Assembly: GCA_015499995.1 (NCBI GenBank)
Contig: JADNRV010000706.1
Coordinates: 1 to 16,681, forward strand
Reading direction: 5' to 3'
Length of the DNA: 16,681 nucleotides
Origin: Flammula alnicola
Taxonomy: Eukaryota; Basidiomycota; Agaricomycetes; Agaricales; Strophariaceae
Made by a program: the position numbers and the translations under genes. Of the stretch, positions 1 to 8,840 are shown one piece after another. Position 1 is the stretch's first letter. Each line of letters starts with the position of its first letter. A model generated the notes under the pieces. It was not told the origin of the DNA and ran no database searches. It saw only the letters and a program-made list of their open reading frames with translations.

Positions 1-259
1 CATTGTTCATCATGCCTTCAAGGTCAAGCAAGCCAGAAGTTACTGTGGCGGCAGCTGTGGCGAACGTGTGAACGGCCTCCAGTGTGTCAACCTGGAGTTT
101 ATGTCGGTAATGTCGAACTTGAGTATTGAATGATGTCCATGAAGACAAAAGCGAGTTGAGTTTTGATGTATCGCCTGTCAGAGAGTCGAAAAAGTCCTTG
201 CTGAGTCTGTTGAGTGTATCCTGGACGCCTTGCTCGACGTCGTTAATGGGGGAAGCCAT
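1..259 (-). CDS. HD1-type mating-type homeodomain protein, N-terminal part (partial)
   Basis: This is the first 86 codons of a gene that runs off the left edge. The ATG is at 259 and the frame stays open to base 1 with no intron seen. The peptide is mostly helical in character: a leucine-rich stretch (LNRLSKDFFDSL), a Trp about 15 residues on, then an Ala/Thr-rich helix ending in LLDLE. This spacing resembles the N-terminal dimerisation and specificity region of agaricomycete HD1 proteins. The homeodomain itself would lie outside the window, so the call rests mainly on context: head-to-head with a clear HD2 gene, 203 bp between start codons, the usual HD pair layout. In the family, HD1 pairs with HD2 from a different haplotype to form the active nuclear regulator. 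An unrelated helical protein cannot be excluded from this fragment. Confidence 0.72.
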   Translation of the reverse strand, partial: MASPINDVEQGVQDTLNRLSKDFFDSLTGDTSKLNSLLSSWTSFNTQVRHYRHKLQVDTLEAVHTFATAAATVTSGLLDLEGMMNN

Positions 260-462
260 GATGCAGACTGATAATAGGAAGCAAGGGTGCCATAGGCATT
301 AAACAGGCATATTGTTTGCATTTATTTGCCACCCATTGAAACTCAGCATTGTTCCAGTGCCACACACGCTAAGCACCGACATTGCAACTCCGCATTGTTG
401 TAGTGTCTGATATCGACTTGGCTTCACGCACGAACACCCTCAACGATTTTCACCCCTCAATC
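260..462. promoter_or_regulatory. Bidirectional promoter between HD1 and HD2
   Basis: The 203 bp between the two divergent start codons must hold both promoters and both 5' untranslated regions. I see no convincing TATA box and no clear match to the known HD1/HD2 heterodimer target (GATG, nine bases, ACA). An in-frame stop at 370-372 upstream of the HD2 ATG shows that the HD2 frame does not extend further left without an intron. Confidence 0.6.
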
Positions 463-2297
463 ATGTTGGAAATAGCGGAAAACCCTCAGATTCGCATCCT
501 GCGCAACATCCGTAATGCTTTGCAACACACAGTGCCATATTCCACCTTGCCGTCCAAATCGCCCTCGTCTGTTCTTTCAGCCCCTCCTCTCGATGCATCC
601 ATTATTCCACGACTTAGTCTTCCTTTCCCAGAGGATGTTCTCTTATTACTGAGAGATATGCATCTTCCTGCAGCCCCGATGAAGCGTATACATACCACTC
701 TCATTGAATGGTACCAGCGGATGCATCAAGTTCATTGCAAACATTACGCTCAAGCCTGCCAGGCTCTAGCTTCTCATGCAACCCATCCCCAGTTGCCTTC
801 TTTGCTGGAAAACCTGCGCCTAGCCTTCGAAGCCTCATTCGCGAATTATATTCCAACAATCAAAGCATATATTGCGACACTGAAGAGCAGATATCATTGT
901 ACAACACAGCATATGATCACGAATAAAAAGGCTTCCTTTCAGCATGTGAGTCTAGGATAATTCGCAGAGACATGTCAAATATACTAAACAAGGCTTCTTG
1001 TAGGAATATACGCCCTTTCTTGAAGGCTACTTTGAATATAATGCATATCCCTCCCTTTTCGACCGCAGACTCCTGGCGGAAACGACCACAATGACTGAAC
1101 GGCAAATAGAAGTGTGGGCAAGTATCTTTGTCATTGATATAGTTTTCAGATACTCATAGACATTCTTCATCTTCCATAGTTTCAGAATCACAGAACTCGT
1201 GCGAGAAAGGAAGGGAAAGTTGTAGAAAAACTTGACCCAAATTCTCTTCCCAAAAACTTCTCTTTTGAAACGCTGCGGCGTAAGTTGCCGACTTCATCTG
1301 ATCCTCGTGGTCTTTCAGGCCGCTGTGTTTCCGATCCTCCATCTAATTACGATTCTTGTGAGGACGACGCCTATGTGAGTTCACCGTGTGATGTACTGCG
1401 AATCAACCACTGATTGAAAAGTAGTTTCCCCTATCTCCCGCTTCAGAAGCTTCGTCGTCACATCCAATCCTGGACCGGCTAAATGCACCAGCACCCGCTC
1501 ACGCTTTCCCTGCCAAATTCCCCCCTACTGTCGACTATGATCCTTTCCCTAAAGAAAATGGAATCTTCACGTTTGCGCCTCCGACGTGGGCTCGCCGACC
1601 GGCCTCGGCTCGTCCAACTTCGCCTCCAATCGACTTCGAAGTGTTTGTTGCAGCCTTCGCTGAAAAACTCAATTTGCGAGATGGTTCACCAAAGAAACAA
1701 CCCCCCAAGTCCAGTTCTGGGTTACATCAGCCTTGGTTCTTCGCCACCACCACTATTCCTCCCTGCGCACCACACCCTGCCTTTATTCGAACATCAGTGG
1801 ACTCTCTTAAACGGGTGCAGCGTTCCTCGGTGTCTTCCTCGTTTTTGTTCAATAAAGACCCTTCATATATCCACCAGAAGCTAAGCAGTTCTCGTGTCGT
1901 TCCCATCCCTTCCGGCTCCACTTCAACGACATCCCGAGCAATCAAACATCTCCCTCGCAGGACACCTTCCACTGCTTTACCCAACACTCAGTGGGGTTCT
2001 CGATCGTCGTCCTTTAGCTCCATTGCATCGTCCGACTCATCAATCGAGCCCACCACCCCTCCTATAACGCCTGTCACACAGACGACAGAGACAGAGATAC
2101 TATTCGCGGACGAGGATTATCTAGACCTGGATGGTCTTTTCGATCCAGCTTTAAATTACCCGTCAAATAATACATTCTCGCCAAGTATTAACCCACCGAC
2201 CGGCAACGCGACAAGCAAGCACGCCCCTATGTTCACGTATGATTTAGCCTCTTTATTATCTATACCCTCATGCACTTATGTCGAATCTCGCTCATGA
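463..2297 (+). CDS. HD2: HD2-type mating-type homeodomain transcription factor
   Basis: Nuclear regulator of the A mating-type locus; in the family, HD2 from one haplotype dimerises with HD1 from another to start dikaryon development. Exons: 463-945, 1004-1117, 1180-1374, 1425-2297; all junctions are phase 0 and the product is 554 aa. Residues 1 to about 150 form the variable, helical N-terminal region. The homeodomain spans about 152-210: exon 2 carries helices 1-2 (FLEGYFEYNAYP) and ends in IEVW (W199); exon 3 opens with FQNHRTRARKEG, giving the helix 3 signature WFxNxR. A Pro/Ser-rich C-terminus follows, with an acidic patch (FADEDYLDLDGLFD) that may be an activation segment (inference). 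The start is the first in-frame ATG after a stop at 370. Intron 2 has a GC donor (GCAAGT); no GT donor keeps WFQN intact. The 60-aa homeodomain without a TALE insertion and the WFQNHR motif favour HD2 over HD1. Confidence 0.92.
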
Positions 2298-2613
2298 CAA
2301 GACCGTCGCGCCATCCTAACATCAGTTCTTTATCTTTATTCGTCGTTTATATCGCTCTCGTGTTTTTTGGATTTGCTGTTTTGTCCCCGTCTTATCATGT
2401 TCTGCTGCCTGTCGCATCCATATCGATTCCTTTTTTGCTCAAACTAGTTGTACGATTACCGCTGCATTTGTTTTTTTATACGTCAGACTCATCGAAGTCA
2501 CAGAAATAATAATATCCATTTCTAAAACACTATTTCCACCTTTCAGCATAGCTGAATAAAAATCGCTTCAAAGTTCACACCCCCTCAGATAAGTAACTCG
2601 AGACAAACATCCA
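2298..2613. other. Convergent intergenic region, HD2 / beta-fg 3' ends
   Basis: These 316 bp are T-rich and lie between the stop codons of two converging genes, so they should hold both 3' untranslated regions. A short ORF with two hydrophobic stretches overlaps the HD2 end (2270-2509) but has no supporting family or splice signals. An AATAAA occurs at 2555-2560. I see no gene here. Confidence 0.6.
2555..2560 (+). terminator. Possible polyadenylation signal for HD2
   Basis: AATAAA on the plus strand, 258 bp after the HD2 stop and 54 bp before the beta-fg stop. Fungal signals are degenerate, so this is only a candidate. Confidence 0.3.
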
Positions 2614-3671
2614 TTATGCGAATTGCTGCGCCTGGGTCCAAGTGTTCGATCAATAATGTGTATCACAACAAGCTGAATGAGCCAAACTCACGAGCTTCAT
2701 CAAACCACCCAAACCACCGGAGTTACTCCCTCCAACGGCGCTGCTGAACTTCGATTGGACAAGGAGCTTCATAACAGTCATGGCAGCTCCGTTGACCGCA
2801 TCCTGTTTGTTGCCTGACGCGGCGCCGCCAGATTGGTCGAAAAGCTTGGTGGCTTCGGACATAGCAAGACTGATGAGCTGCGTCTGCGATCCTGAACCTG
2901 CCGATCCTCCTCCGGAGGTGAATTGCTTGAAAGCCTACGAAGTAAAATGTGTAAGTAGAGAAAGGAGGCAGGAGGCATGGTGACGCCGGATGGTTATTTT
3001 TAGATGCATGGTTCAAGCGTCATGATGATGCCTCCTGTCAAGGTCGAATGTGGGAAAGCTTGACTCGCCTGGAGAGCTGCAGCACCACCCATAGAGTGGG
3101 CGCTCATATCGCTTGTGTCGCCGCCGCCGTAGGCCTGCTGGTGGGCGTTGGTGATACGCTCTTCATCGATGGGCTCGGTGTGCTTTTGCTATTTGAATTA
3201 TTGATTTAAAAAGATGAGCGACTGCCACTATTTAAGCAAATTAAACCCAACATACCTTGTTGTTCGACAAGAAGTTCATAGCATTGGAGTATATGCCAGA
3301 ATCTCCAGATCCATGCTGCTCTTGTGCGGTACGGATTGCCTCGTCGTGGTCGACTGTTTTCAAACCGAAGTTAATTCAGGGGAATCCAGATCCAAGTCCA
3401 GACCAACACTAACTGTTAGGTCCCTCGTAGCCTTGGCTATCCTGGCTATCCTGGCCGGAGTGGTGGGGCGAGTTATATTCTTGCCCGCCTGTCTTTGATA
3501 CGTTGGCTATGAGAACGAGAGTCAGCGACGATCAGCAATCGGAGGAGATCGTCCGAAAAGCATACTTTGCGACTCCTGGTACGCACTGTAGCCTTGCTTT
3601 GCGAGGTTGAGGAAAGAGTCCTGCACATAAGTCAGATTTCCATATGGTAACACAAGCTTGGAATTCACCAT
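2614..3671 (-). CDS. beta-fg: Beta-flanking protein of the matA locus
   Basis: A conserved agaricomycete protein of unknown function, known as the flank of the HD mating-type genes. Exons in transcript order: 3669-3671, 3566-3620, 3414-3506, 3256-3353, 3069-3188, 2692-2934, 2614-2631; 209 aa. Hallmarks as I recall them for the family: N-terminal MDSFLNLAKQGYSAYQESQ; a short Gln/Gly/Ser linker with a QDS repeat; DHDEAIRTAQEQHGSGDSG followed by FLSNNK; an Ala-rich stretch ending AAALQAFKQFTSGG; and a C-terminal KLFDQSGGAASGNKQDAV block with GNKQDAVNGAA and MTVMKLLVQSKF. The linker looks shorter than I expect for the family. Intron 5 (2935-3068, 134 nt) uses a GC donor (GCGAGT). The first coding exon is the ATG alone; the 48-nt intron after it is in frame without a stop, so retention would add 16 residues. 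It converges on HD2 and diverges from the ammonium transporter. Confidence 0.92.
3435..3452. repeat. 9-nt tandem duplication in beta-fg linker
   Basis: The unit GGCTATCCT occurs twice in direct succession. On the minus strand this encodes the repeated Gln-Asp-Ser of the linker. Because the unit is three codons, copy changes keep the frame. Confidence 0.75.
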
Positions 3672-4254
3672 GGATGTTGAGTGGAAAGAGTTGAAGAACG
3701 TTGATGTAGATTTGAAGTAGATGGCTAGATGGAGACCCTGCAATCAATCAGGAGATAAACGAGCCTCTAAAAATATATCATCTCTGTAATTACAGGTCGA
3801 TTACTGTAATCAAATTATTTTCCGCACCAATGCCTCAAGAAAGTATTAATCTGAAAACGGAGAGGAGCTGTGTCCGCGACGAATCGGGAACAAGTTGTAA
3901 TTGGAGGGTGTAGCAACATAGACGAAAGTTCAGTGTTACCTAATACCTTTGCGGTGACATCACGCGCGTTAGATTTCAAGCACCGAGGTTACCATTTCAA
4001 AAATTTTGTAGTCTCTTTGGCCCCGCAATGAGCGTTCCGCGATTTGTTATCTAGACAAATTCTAGAGTCGGACTCAAAATCCGGCTCGGCAACAGAAAAT
4101 GGCCTTTGCACTTTTTACTTCCCTTCCTTCTCGTCTCTTTTTTCATCCCCTTGACTTGTCGTCCGGGTAGCTCCACCCAGCACCTACCACCCTCTTCCAC
4201 AAACTTTCTATCCCTACCACTATTCGATTAACTCTAGCAGCCTGGCCATTATTT
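3672..4254. promoter_or_regulatory. Divergent promoter region, beta-fg / ammonium transporter
   Basis: 583 bp without a gene between two divergent start codons. On the transporter side, 4110-4150 is a pyrimidine-rich tract typical of fungal core promoters. AGATAA (the HGATAR core bound by nitrogen-regulatory GATA factors in fungi) occurs at 3753-3758 on the plus strand and at 4047-4052 on the minus strand. The second site is 203 bp upstream of the transporter ATG and could serve nitrogen control, but a 6-bp match is weak evidence. Confidence 0.5.
4047..4052 (-). promoter_or_regulatory. Candidate GATA-factor site
   Basis: AGATAA on the minus strand upstream of the ammonium transporter. Fungal ammonium transporters are commonly under GATA-factor nitrogen derepression, which makes the location sensible, but the motif is short and may be chance. 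Confidence 0.3.
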
Positions 4255-6188
4255 ATGGATACCAGAGATGTTCTAGCCGTATCTTCAGGGCGGGTAATGG
4301 CCAGTAAGTGAACTATTTTGGCCTTGATAAGATTAACGCACAAGATTGGCATATTTTTAACTTGCAGGGGCGTCGGGCGATCCTATCCAGTAATGCCTAA
4401 TCATTCTGCTCTCTGCAGCCCCCATATAAATTGTGTTTTTAGATATGATCGCGGAGACCTGTCGTTTATCATCATTGCGGGTGGGATGGTATTTTTCATG
4501 GTACCGGGACTGGGTGCGCAGATTGCAAAATATGATACAAACACAGAATCCTGATGAGTTACTCTTCCAGCCTTCTTGTATTCTGGGCTTTCTCGTCGAA
4601 AGAGTGCTCGTATGTGATCATTTTTCTCGTTGTGCATTCGTAGCGTTCAACTCATGTCTCGCGATCCAGTTTCCCTCATATGGGCGGTTGCAGCCAGTAA
4701 CGCGGTTGTAATTTTTCAATGGTATTTCTGGGGGTATTCATTGGCGTTCTCCTCGTCGGCCACCAACGGATACATCGGAAATTTGAGGAACTTCGGACTA
4801 ATGCACGTCCTGGATGACCCATCGCCAGGCTCTCCTCTCATTCCAGAGATCCTATACAGCTTCTTCCAGATGGAATTTGCATGTGTTACAGCTGGAATTT
4901 TGATGGGTGGCCTTGCGGAACGCGGGCGCGTTTTTCCGGCGATGGTTTTCACTTTTTGTTGGATGACCATCGTCTACTGCCCTCTTGCATGTTGGATCTG
5001 GAGCACCCATGGATGGGCATTCAAATGGGGGGTTCTTGACTTTGCAGGTAAGTTACTTCCGCATTAAACGCTGCTTCGGCTTTAACTTATCCACTCAGGG
5101 GGCGGTCCGGTCGAAATTGGAAGCGGAGTGGCAGGCCTCGCTTATTCATGGGTTTTAGGCCGACGGAACGAGAGGGAATTGCTCAACTTCCGTCCGCACA
5201 ACGTCTCCCAGGTTGGGTTGGGAAGTGAGTCCGATTTTCTTTTTTTTCAGCGAGCATCCTGTTAAAGTTAAATTCGCCTGTCAGCCTTTATGTTATGGTT
5301 CGGATGGATTGGGTTTAATGGAGGAAGTGCCTTCGGTGCCAATCTTCGTGCCATCTTCGCGATATGGAACACGATGATTGCTGCTGCCTTTGGTGGGATA
5401 GTCTGGTGTCTTCTAGATTTCCGCTTTGAACGTCGATGGAGCATGGTCGGCTGCTGCTCTGGAACAATTGCGGGTCTTGTCGCCGCAACGCCTTCCTCCG
5501 GATTCCTCAAACCATGGTCGTCGGTCATTGTGGGTATACTAGCAGGAGGACTTTGTAATTTTGCAACAAAGGGTATGTCTTTTGGCAGTCTATTAGACCT
5601 GGTTGCTGGTGCTGATTCCTCTGTCCGAAGTAAAATTCTTGTTGCGAATTGACGACGCACTCGATCTGTTCGCCGAGCATGCTGTTGGAGGCGTCGTCGG
5701 ACTAATGCTCAATGCTTTCTTCGCATCCTCGACGATCATCAAGATGGACGGCGTTAGCAACAACATTGCTGGCGGATGGGTCGATCACAACTGGAAGCTG
5801 CTGTACATGCAATTTGCTTATGTCATGGCTACCTGCTTTTATACCTTCTTTATGACGGCGCTGGTTGCCAAAACCCTCGACATGATCCCCGGACTGAGAT
5901 TACGAAGTACACCGGAAGGAGAGATGGTTGGCATGGATGAAGTCGAGGTACGATTCGCTCCTTTTGGTATTTTCGTTCTTCAAACTCACTTTACCTCAGA
6001 TTGGCGAGTTCGCCACTGATTACATTGAATTACGTCGTGACGTCGCCGACTGCTCAACATTTGGATTCTCGAGAGCAGACATGTTCAAGCCAAGCGATAC
6101 AACTTCGGAAGAAAGACCAGCTCACGAAACTGCGCCGAACGGTAACGGTGCTGTGCCCCCACTGCAACAGACGTGCCTGAGCGTCTAG
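4255..6188 (+). CDS. Ammonium transporter, AMT/MEP/Rh family
   Basis: Plasma-membrane ammonium uptake protein, 492 aa, with the family's usual run of about eleven helices. Exons: 4255-4303, 4368-4389, 4443-4513, 4571-4609, 4670-5047, 5099-5224, 5285-5572, 5631-5947, 6000-6188. Family blocks in order: YDRGDLSFIII, MVPGLAFLYSGLSRRKSAL, FQWYFWGYSLAFS, EFACVTAGILMGGLAERGR, WLGFNGGSAF-type block (WIGFNGGSAFGANLRA), RIDDALDLFAEHAVGG and a cytoplasmic tail from about 430. The pore twin-His pair is changed: the first position is Glu (GGPVEIG, E192) and the second is His (AEHAVGG, H341). As I recall, this is the Mep1/Mep3-like rather than Mep2-like state. The N-terminus (two small exons) is less certain; an alternative acceptor at 4418 would give an intron too short (29 nt). 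It diverges from beta-fg and converges on the prenylcysteine oxidase gene. Confidence 0.95.
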
Positions 6189-6388
6189 AAACTATCACCG
6201 AAAAACCCGAAAATGGCAGACCTACAGCCTCGTAGCCATAGGTTTTGATATCCTGCCTTGTATAATTGTTTTCCTTTACATAGTGCATTCATTGTTTTCT
6301 GGTGCTGGGTGCATATTAATATTATATCATGGTCGGTTCATATATCCAATCCAGGAATCCTGTTCTTCCATACGCAAGAATATAGCTA
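6189..6388. other. Convergent 3' region, transporter / prenylcysteine oxidase
   Basis: 200 bp, AT-rich, between the stop codons of two converging genes. Nothing beyond 3' untranslated sequence is seen. Confidence 0.5.
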
Positions 6389-8366
6389 TCAGCAATCCCA
6401 ACCGAGGACAAAGTCTTTGTCGTCTAGTTTGTTCGGCAGAGGGTTTTGGGCAGTTTGTTGTTCATCCGCCTCGGATATCGTGTGACCGCAGATACTGGCG
6501 TCGAATTCATCATTGAGCAGGAGGTCGACAATGTTGCGGGATGAAATGGTCTCCGTTTCCATTGTGGAGATGAATCTAGGAAAAAATGCATAAGGAAACG
6601 GGGATATAAAACGAGTGAGAAGTAAACGCACGGCTCGAAAGAATTAACATAGTAAAATCCGCGATCAAGTTTCACTGGAGGGAATTGCGAAGTAGGAGGA
6701 AGCTTGGGGTATGCATCCCACTATCGAAAACTGAATGAGTACTAATTCATTTTTGTTTGCAGCTTTAGAAAACTTACCTCCTTCCTATGGACCCATCCAA
6801 CTTGTCCTTGGAACATATTATTCAACCATTCATCACTGAGCTCTTTCTCTGAGAAAATCTTCACCGCCCATTCACCGTCACGAATAAGACCGTGGTAAGA
6901 TAAAGAGTTGAATTCCGGCTTCGTGTGCCCTTTTCTGCCGCCTTGATAAGTTGTCAACACCATACGGGGCGCAGATGAAGAAGGTGGAAGACCAAAGTAT
7001 TCTGGATTGGGTGTCGCGGATGTCGTTGACACAAGTGTGACGTGAAGGCGGACGTAGGGTTGTTCTGAAACTTGCCCTGAGAGAGAGGAGGGGAAATCTA
7101 TGCCGGTCGAGTGGAATGGAGCCGCCAGAATGACTGCTTTATAGTCGACAGTGGCTCGACTACTCTTGACAGACCACAGGTGCGAGGTCGAAGATTTCGG
7201 AGCAATGCTTGATACCTGGTCAACAGGGGGTAAACATCAAAAGAAGGCAAGAAATTGGGGGGGAAAAATGTACCAGGGTATTGAGATATACGTTAGCGCC
7301 AGACCGGTTCAGGAAATTCTCAAAGATCTGGAAGTTTCCGCCCGCAACAGCGCTGGCTCCGGTTCCAGCCAGCGAACATGCGCCTTCCAAGGCATGAATA
7401 AAGTCGCTGTTCTGAAGGATACAGTTGGCATATTATTGCGTAAATTAATAACTTAGGATTCGCACCTGACCATAGTTGACGCGTGTGGCGGCTTCGACGA
7501 CCTCTGCAACATATTTCTGAGATACTCCCTGCCCTGCGAGATAGTCGGAGGTGGTGCTGTTGACCATCTCTGACCACCCCAATCGGGCAGAAAGATCGAC
7601 AACGCTATCCCACTTCGGAGAAGCGGAACCATAAAGAGTCAAGAATTGATTGATCATCGTTCGCACACTAATGACAAACACGTTGAGCAAGATGCGTTGC
7701 TTATTATCAGTTGAAACTCACTAAGATTCAGTTCGTTTTGGCGACAAAAATCCGTATCTCCATAGCAGCTTTGCAGTGTCCCACCACCCTCCTGAAAACT
7801 GAAGAGGAAAAAAGTGTTAGCAAATGGGTAGGTCCAGACGCGTCTCTGTACGGTACTGACAGACAAAAGTAGATTCTCGCCATCCCATATTCCGGTCTCA
7901 TAATTTTCTTCATGGAAATCCCGTCTCGTGAGGTTAAATTCGTCGGATGCCCTCCATAGATTTTTATTGGCTTCCACGAATATGGACGCCCCGAGTTCGA
8001 GTTCAGGAAGCGAAGTGTCATTGTACGGGTATACAGTAATACTTCCTAATGTCAGAGTTCATAAGATGTTTGTTCATGAAGTCGAAGAAATTCGTACTCA
8101 CTTCCACCAATATAGCTCCGACTCTCATAGACGTCAATCTCAACGTCAAGGCCAAACCTTTCCTTCGCCTTTGAAATCCAAAAGGCCGCTGAGCTACCTC
8201 CAGCTCCAGCGCCAATGATGGCTATCCTGGAAGTCCCAGAGACAGGAGCATCCTCCGCCTCTGGAAGGAGAGAGTTGGACGAGAATAATTTCGGAACTTT
8301 AAAGGGGAATTGGATTTGGAATGCTAGTACGCCTGGTAAAAGGACGAGAAAGGCGTTGATCCTCAT
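6389..8366 (-). CDS. Prenylcysteine oxidase / lyase, FAD-dependent
   Basis: Breaks down farnesyl- or geranylgeranyl-cysteine left by turnover of prenylated proteins, giving an isoprenoid aldehyde, cysteine and peroxide; acts in the vacuole/lysosome or secretory lumen. Exons in order: 8102-8366, 7861-8045, 7722-7798, 7466-7667, 7274-7411, 6778-7215, 6632-6720, 6389-6575; 526 aa. The first 16 residues form a hydrophobic signal peptide. The FAD-binding Rossmann motif GAGAGG is at 52-57, followed by a VYE strand end and YIGGR. Further family blocks are ELGASIFVEANKNL, FSGGWWDTAKLLWRYG, ACSLAGTGASAVAGGNFQIF and, near the C-terminus, WDAYPKLPPTSQFPPVKLD and YVNSFEPFISTMETE. The start is the first ATG directly before the signal peptide. 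It diverges from the F-box gene. Confidence in the family is high; the prenyl substrate is inferred from the family. Confidence 0.92.
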
Positions 8367-8840
8367 TTTAAGCGAAAGATGGGCAGTCTGGCGAGGAAAC
8401 ACGCAGTCGTCGTCAGCGCCCAGAAAGCAGATTGAAGAAGCTCGAGGTAGCTCGAGGCGCTGTTATGTAGTCGGCAGCATACGTAACCCCATAAATGTCA
8501 TGCATGTTGATCATCAAACTTAAATAAAGGTCTTTGCTTTGGCAACCTAAGTGCATGAGAGGGAGCTCTTCACAACTCGAAGGGTGGCCTGAAAGAAATA
8601 CTACACTGTATTCATGCCAACTTGCGATTTGCTGAAAAGTTTGCCTAACGGACATCTGCCAGTATGCTTCAGGACTGTCGAAGACTATTCAAGTTGTTCA
8701 CTATTCAGTGGCCCAGTGGATACAATGAGGGAATATGACTTGGATTTACCGCCCAATAAAAATGAGGATCATGTGGCATTCGGTGAACGGTGTCGGTGAA
8801 GTCCCTTTCCGAGTGGGAACGAGTTCAAATCGACCCATCT
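8367..8840. promoter_or_regulatory. Divergent promoter region, prenylcysteine oxidase / F-box gene
   Basis: 474 bp with no gene that I can support. The open frame leading into the F-box gene begins at 8790 with GTG, but the first ATG is at 8841, so 8790-8840 is taken as 5' untranslated. No clear TATA box or repeat was seen. Confidence 0.5.

Noticed and set aside
382..462. Upstream extension of the HD2 reading frame
   Set aside because: It would start at TTG; the first ATG is at 463 and a stop lies at 370, so it is most likely 5' untranslated.
1483..1884. 133-codon plus-strand open frame inside HD2 exon 4
   Set aside because: It is out of frame with the HD2 continuation that starts at 1425 and has no family features.
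2270..2509. 79-codon plus-strand open frame with two hydrophobic stretches after HD2
   Set aside because: It overlaps the HD2 stop, lies in T-rich 3' sequence that would give chance hydrophobic codons, and matches no family I know.
4419..4442. Short coding extension of the transporter using the acceptor at 4418
   Set aside because: It would leave an intron of only 29 nt; the acceptor at 4442 gives a normal 53-nt intron and a family-like sequence.
8413..8655. 80-codon minus-strand open frame upstream of the prenylcysteine oxidase gene
   Set aside because: It lies in the divergent promoter region, has no recognisable domain and no linked exons.
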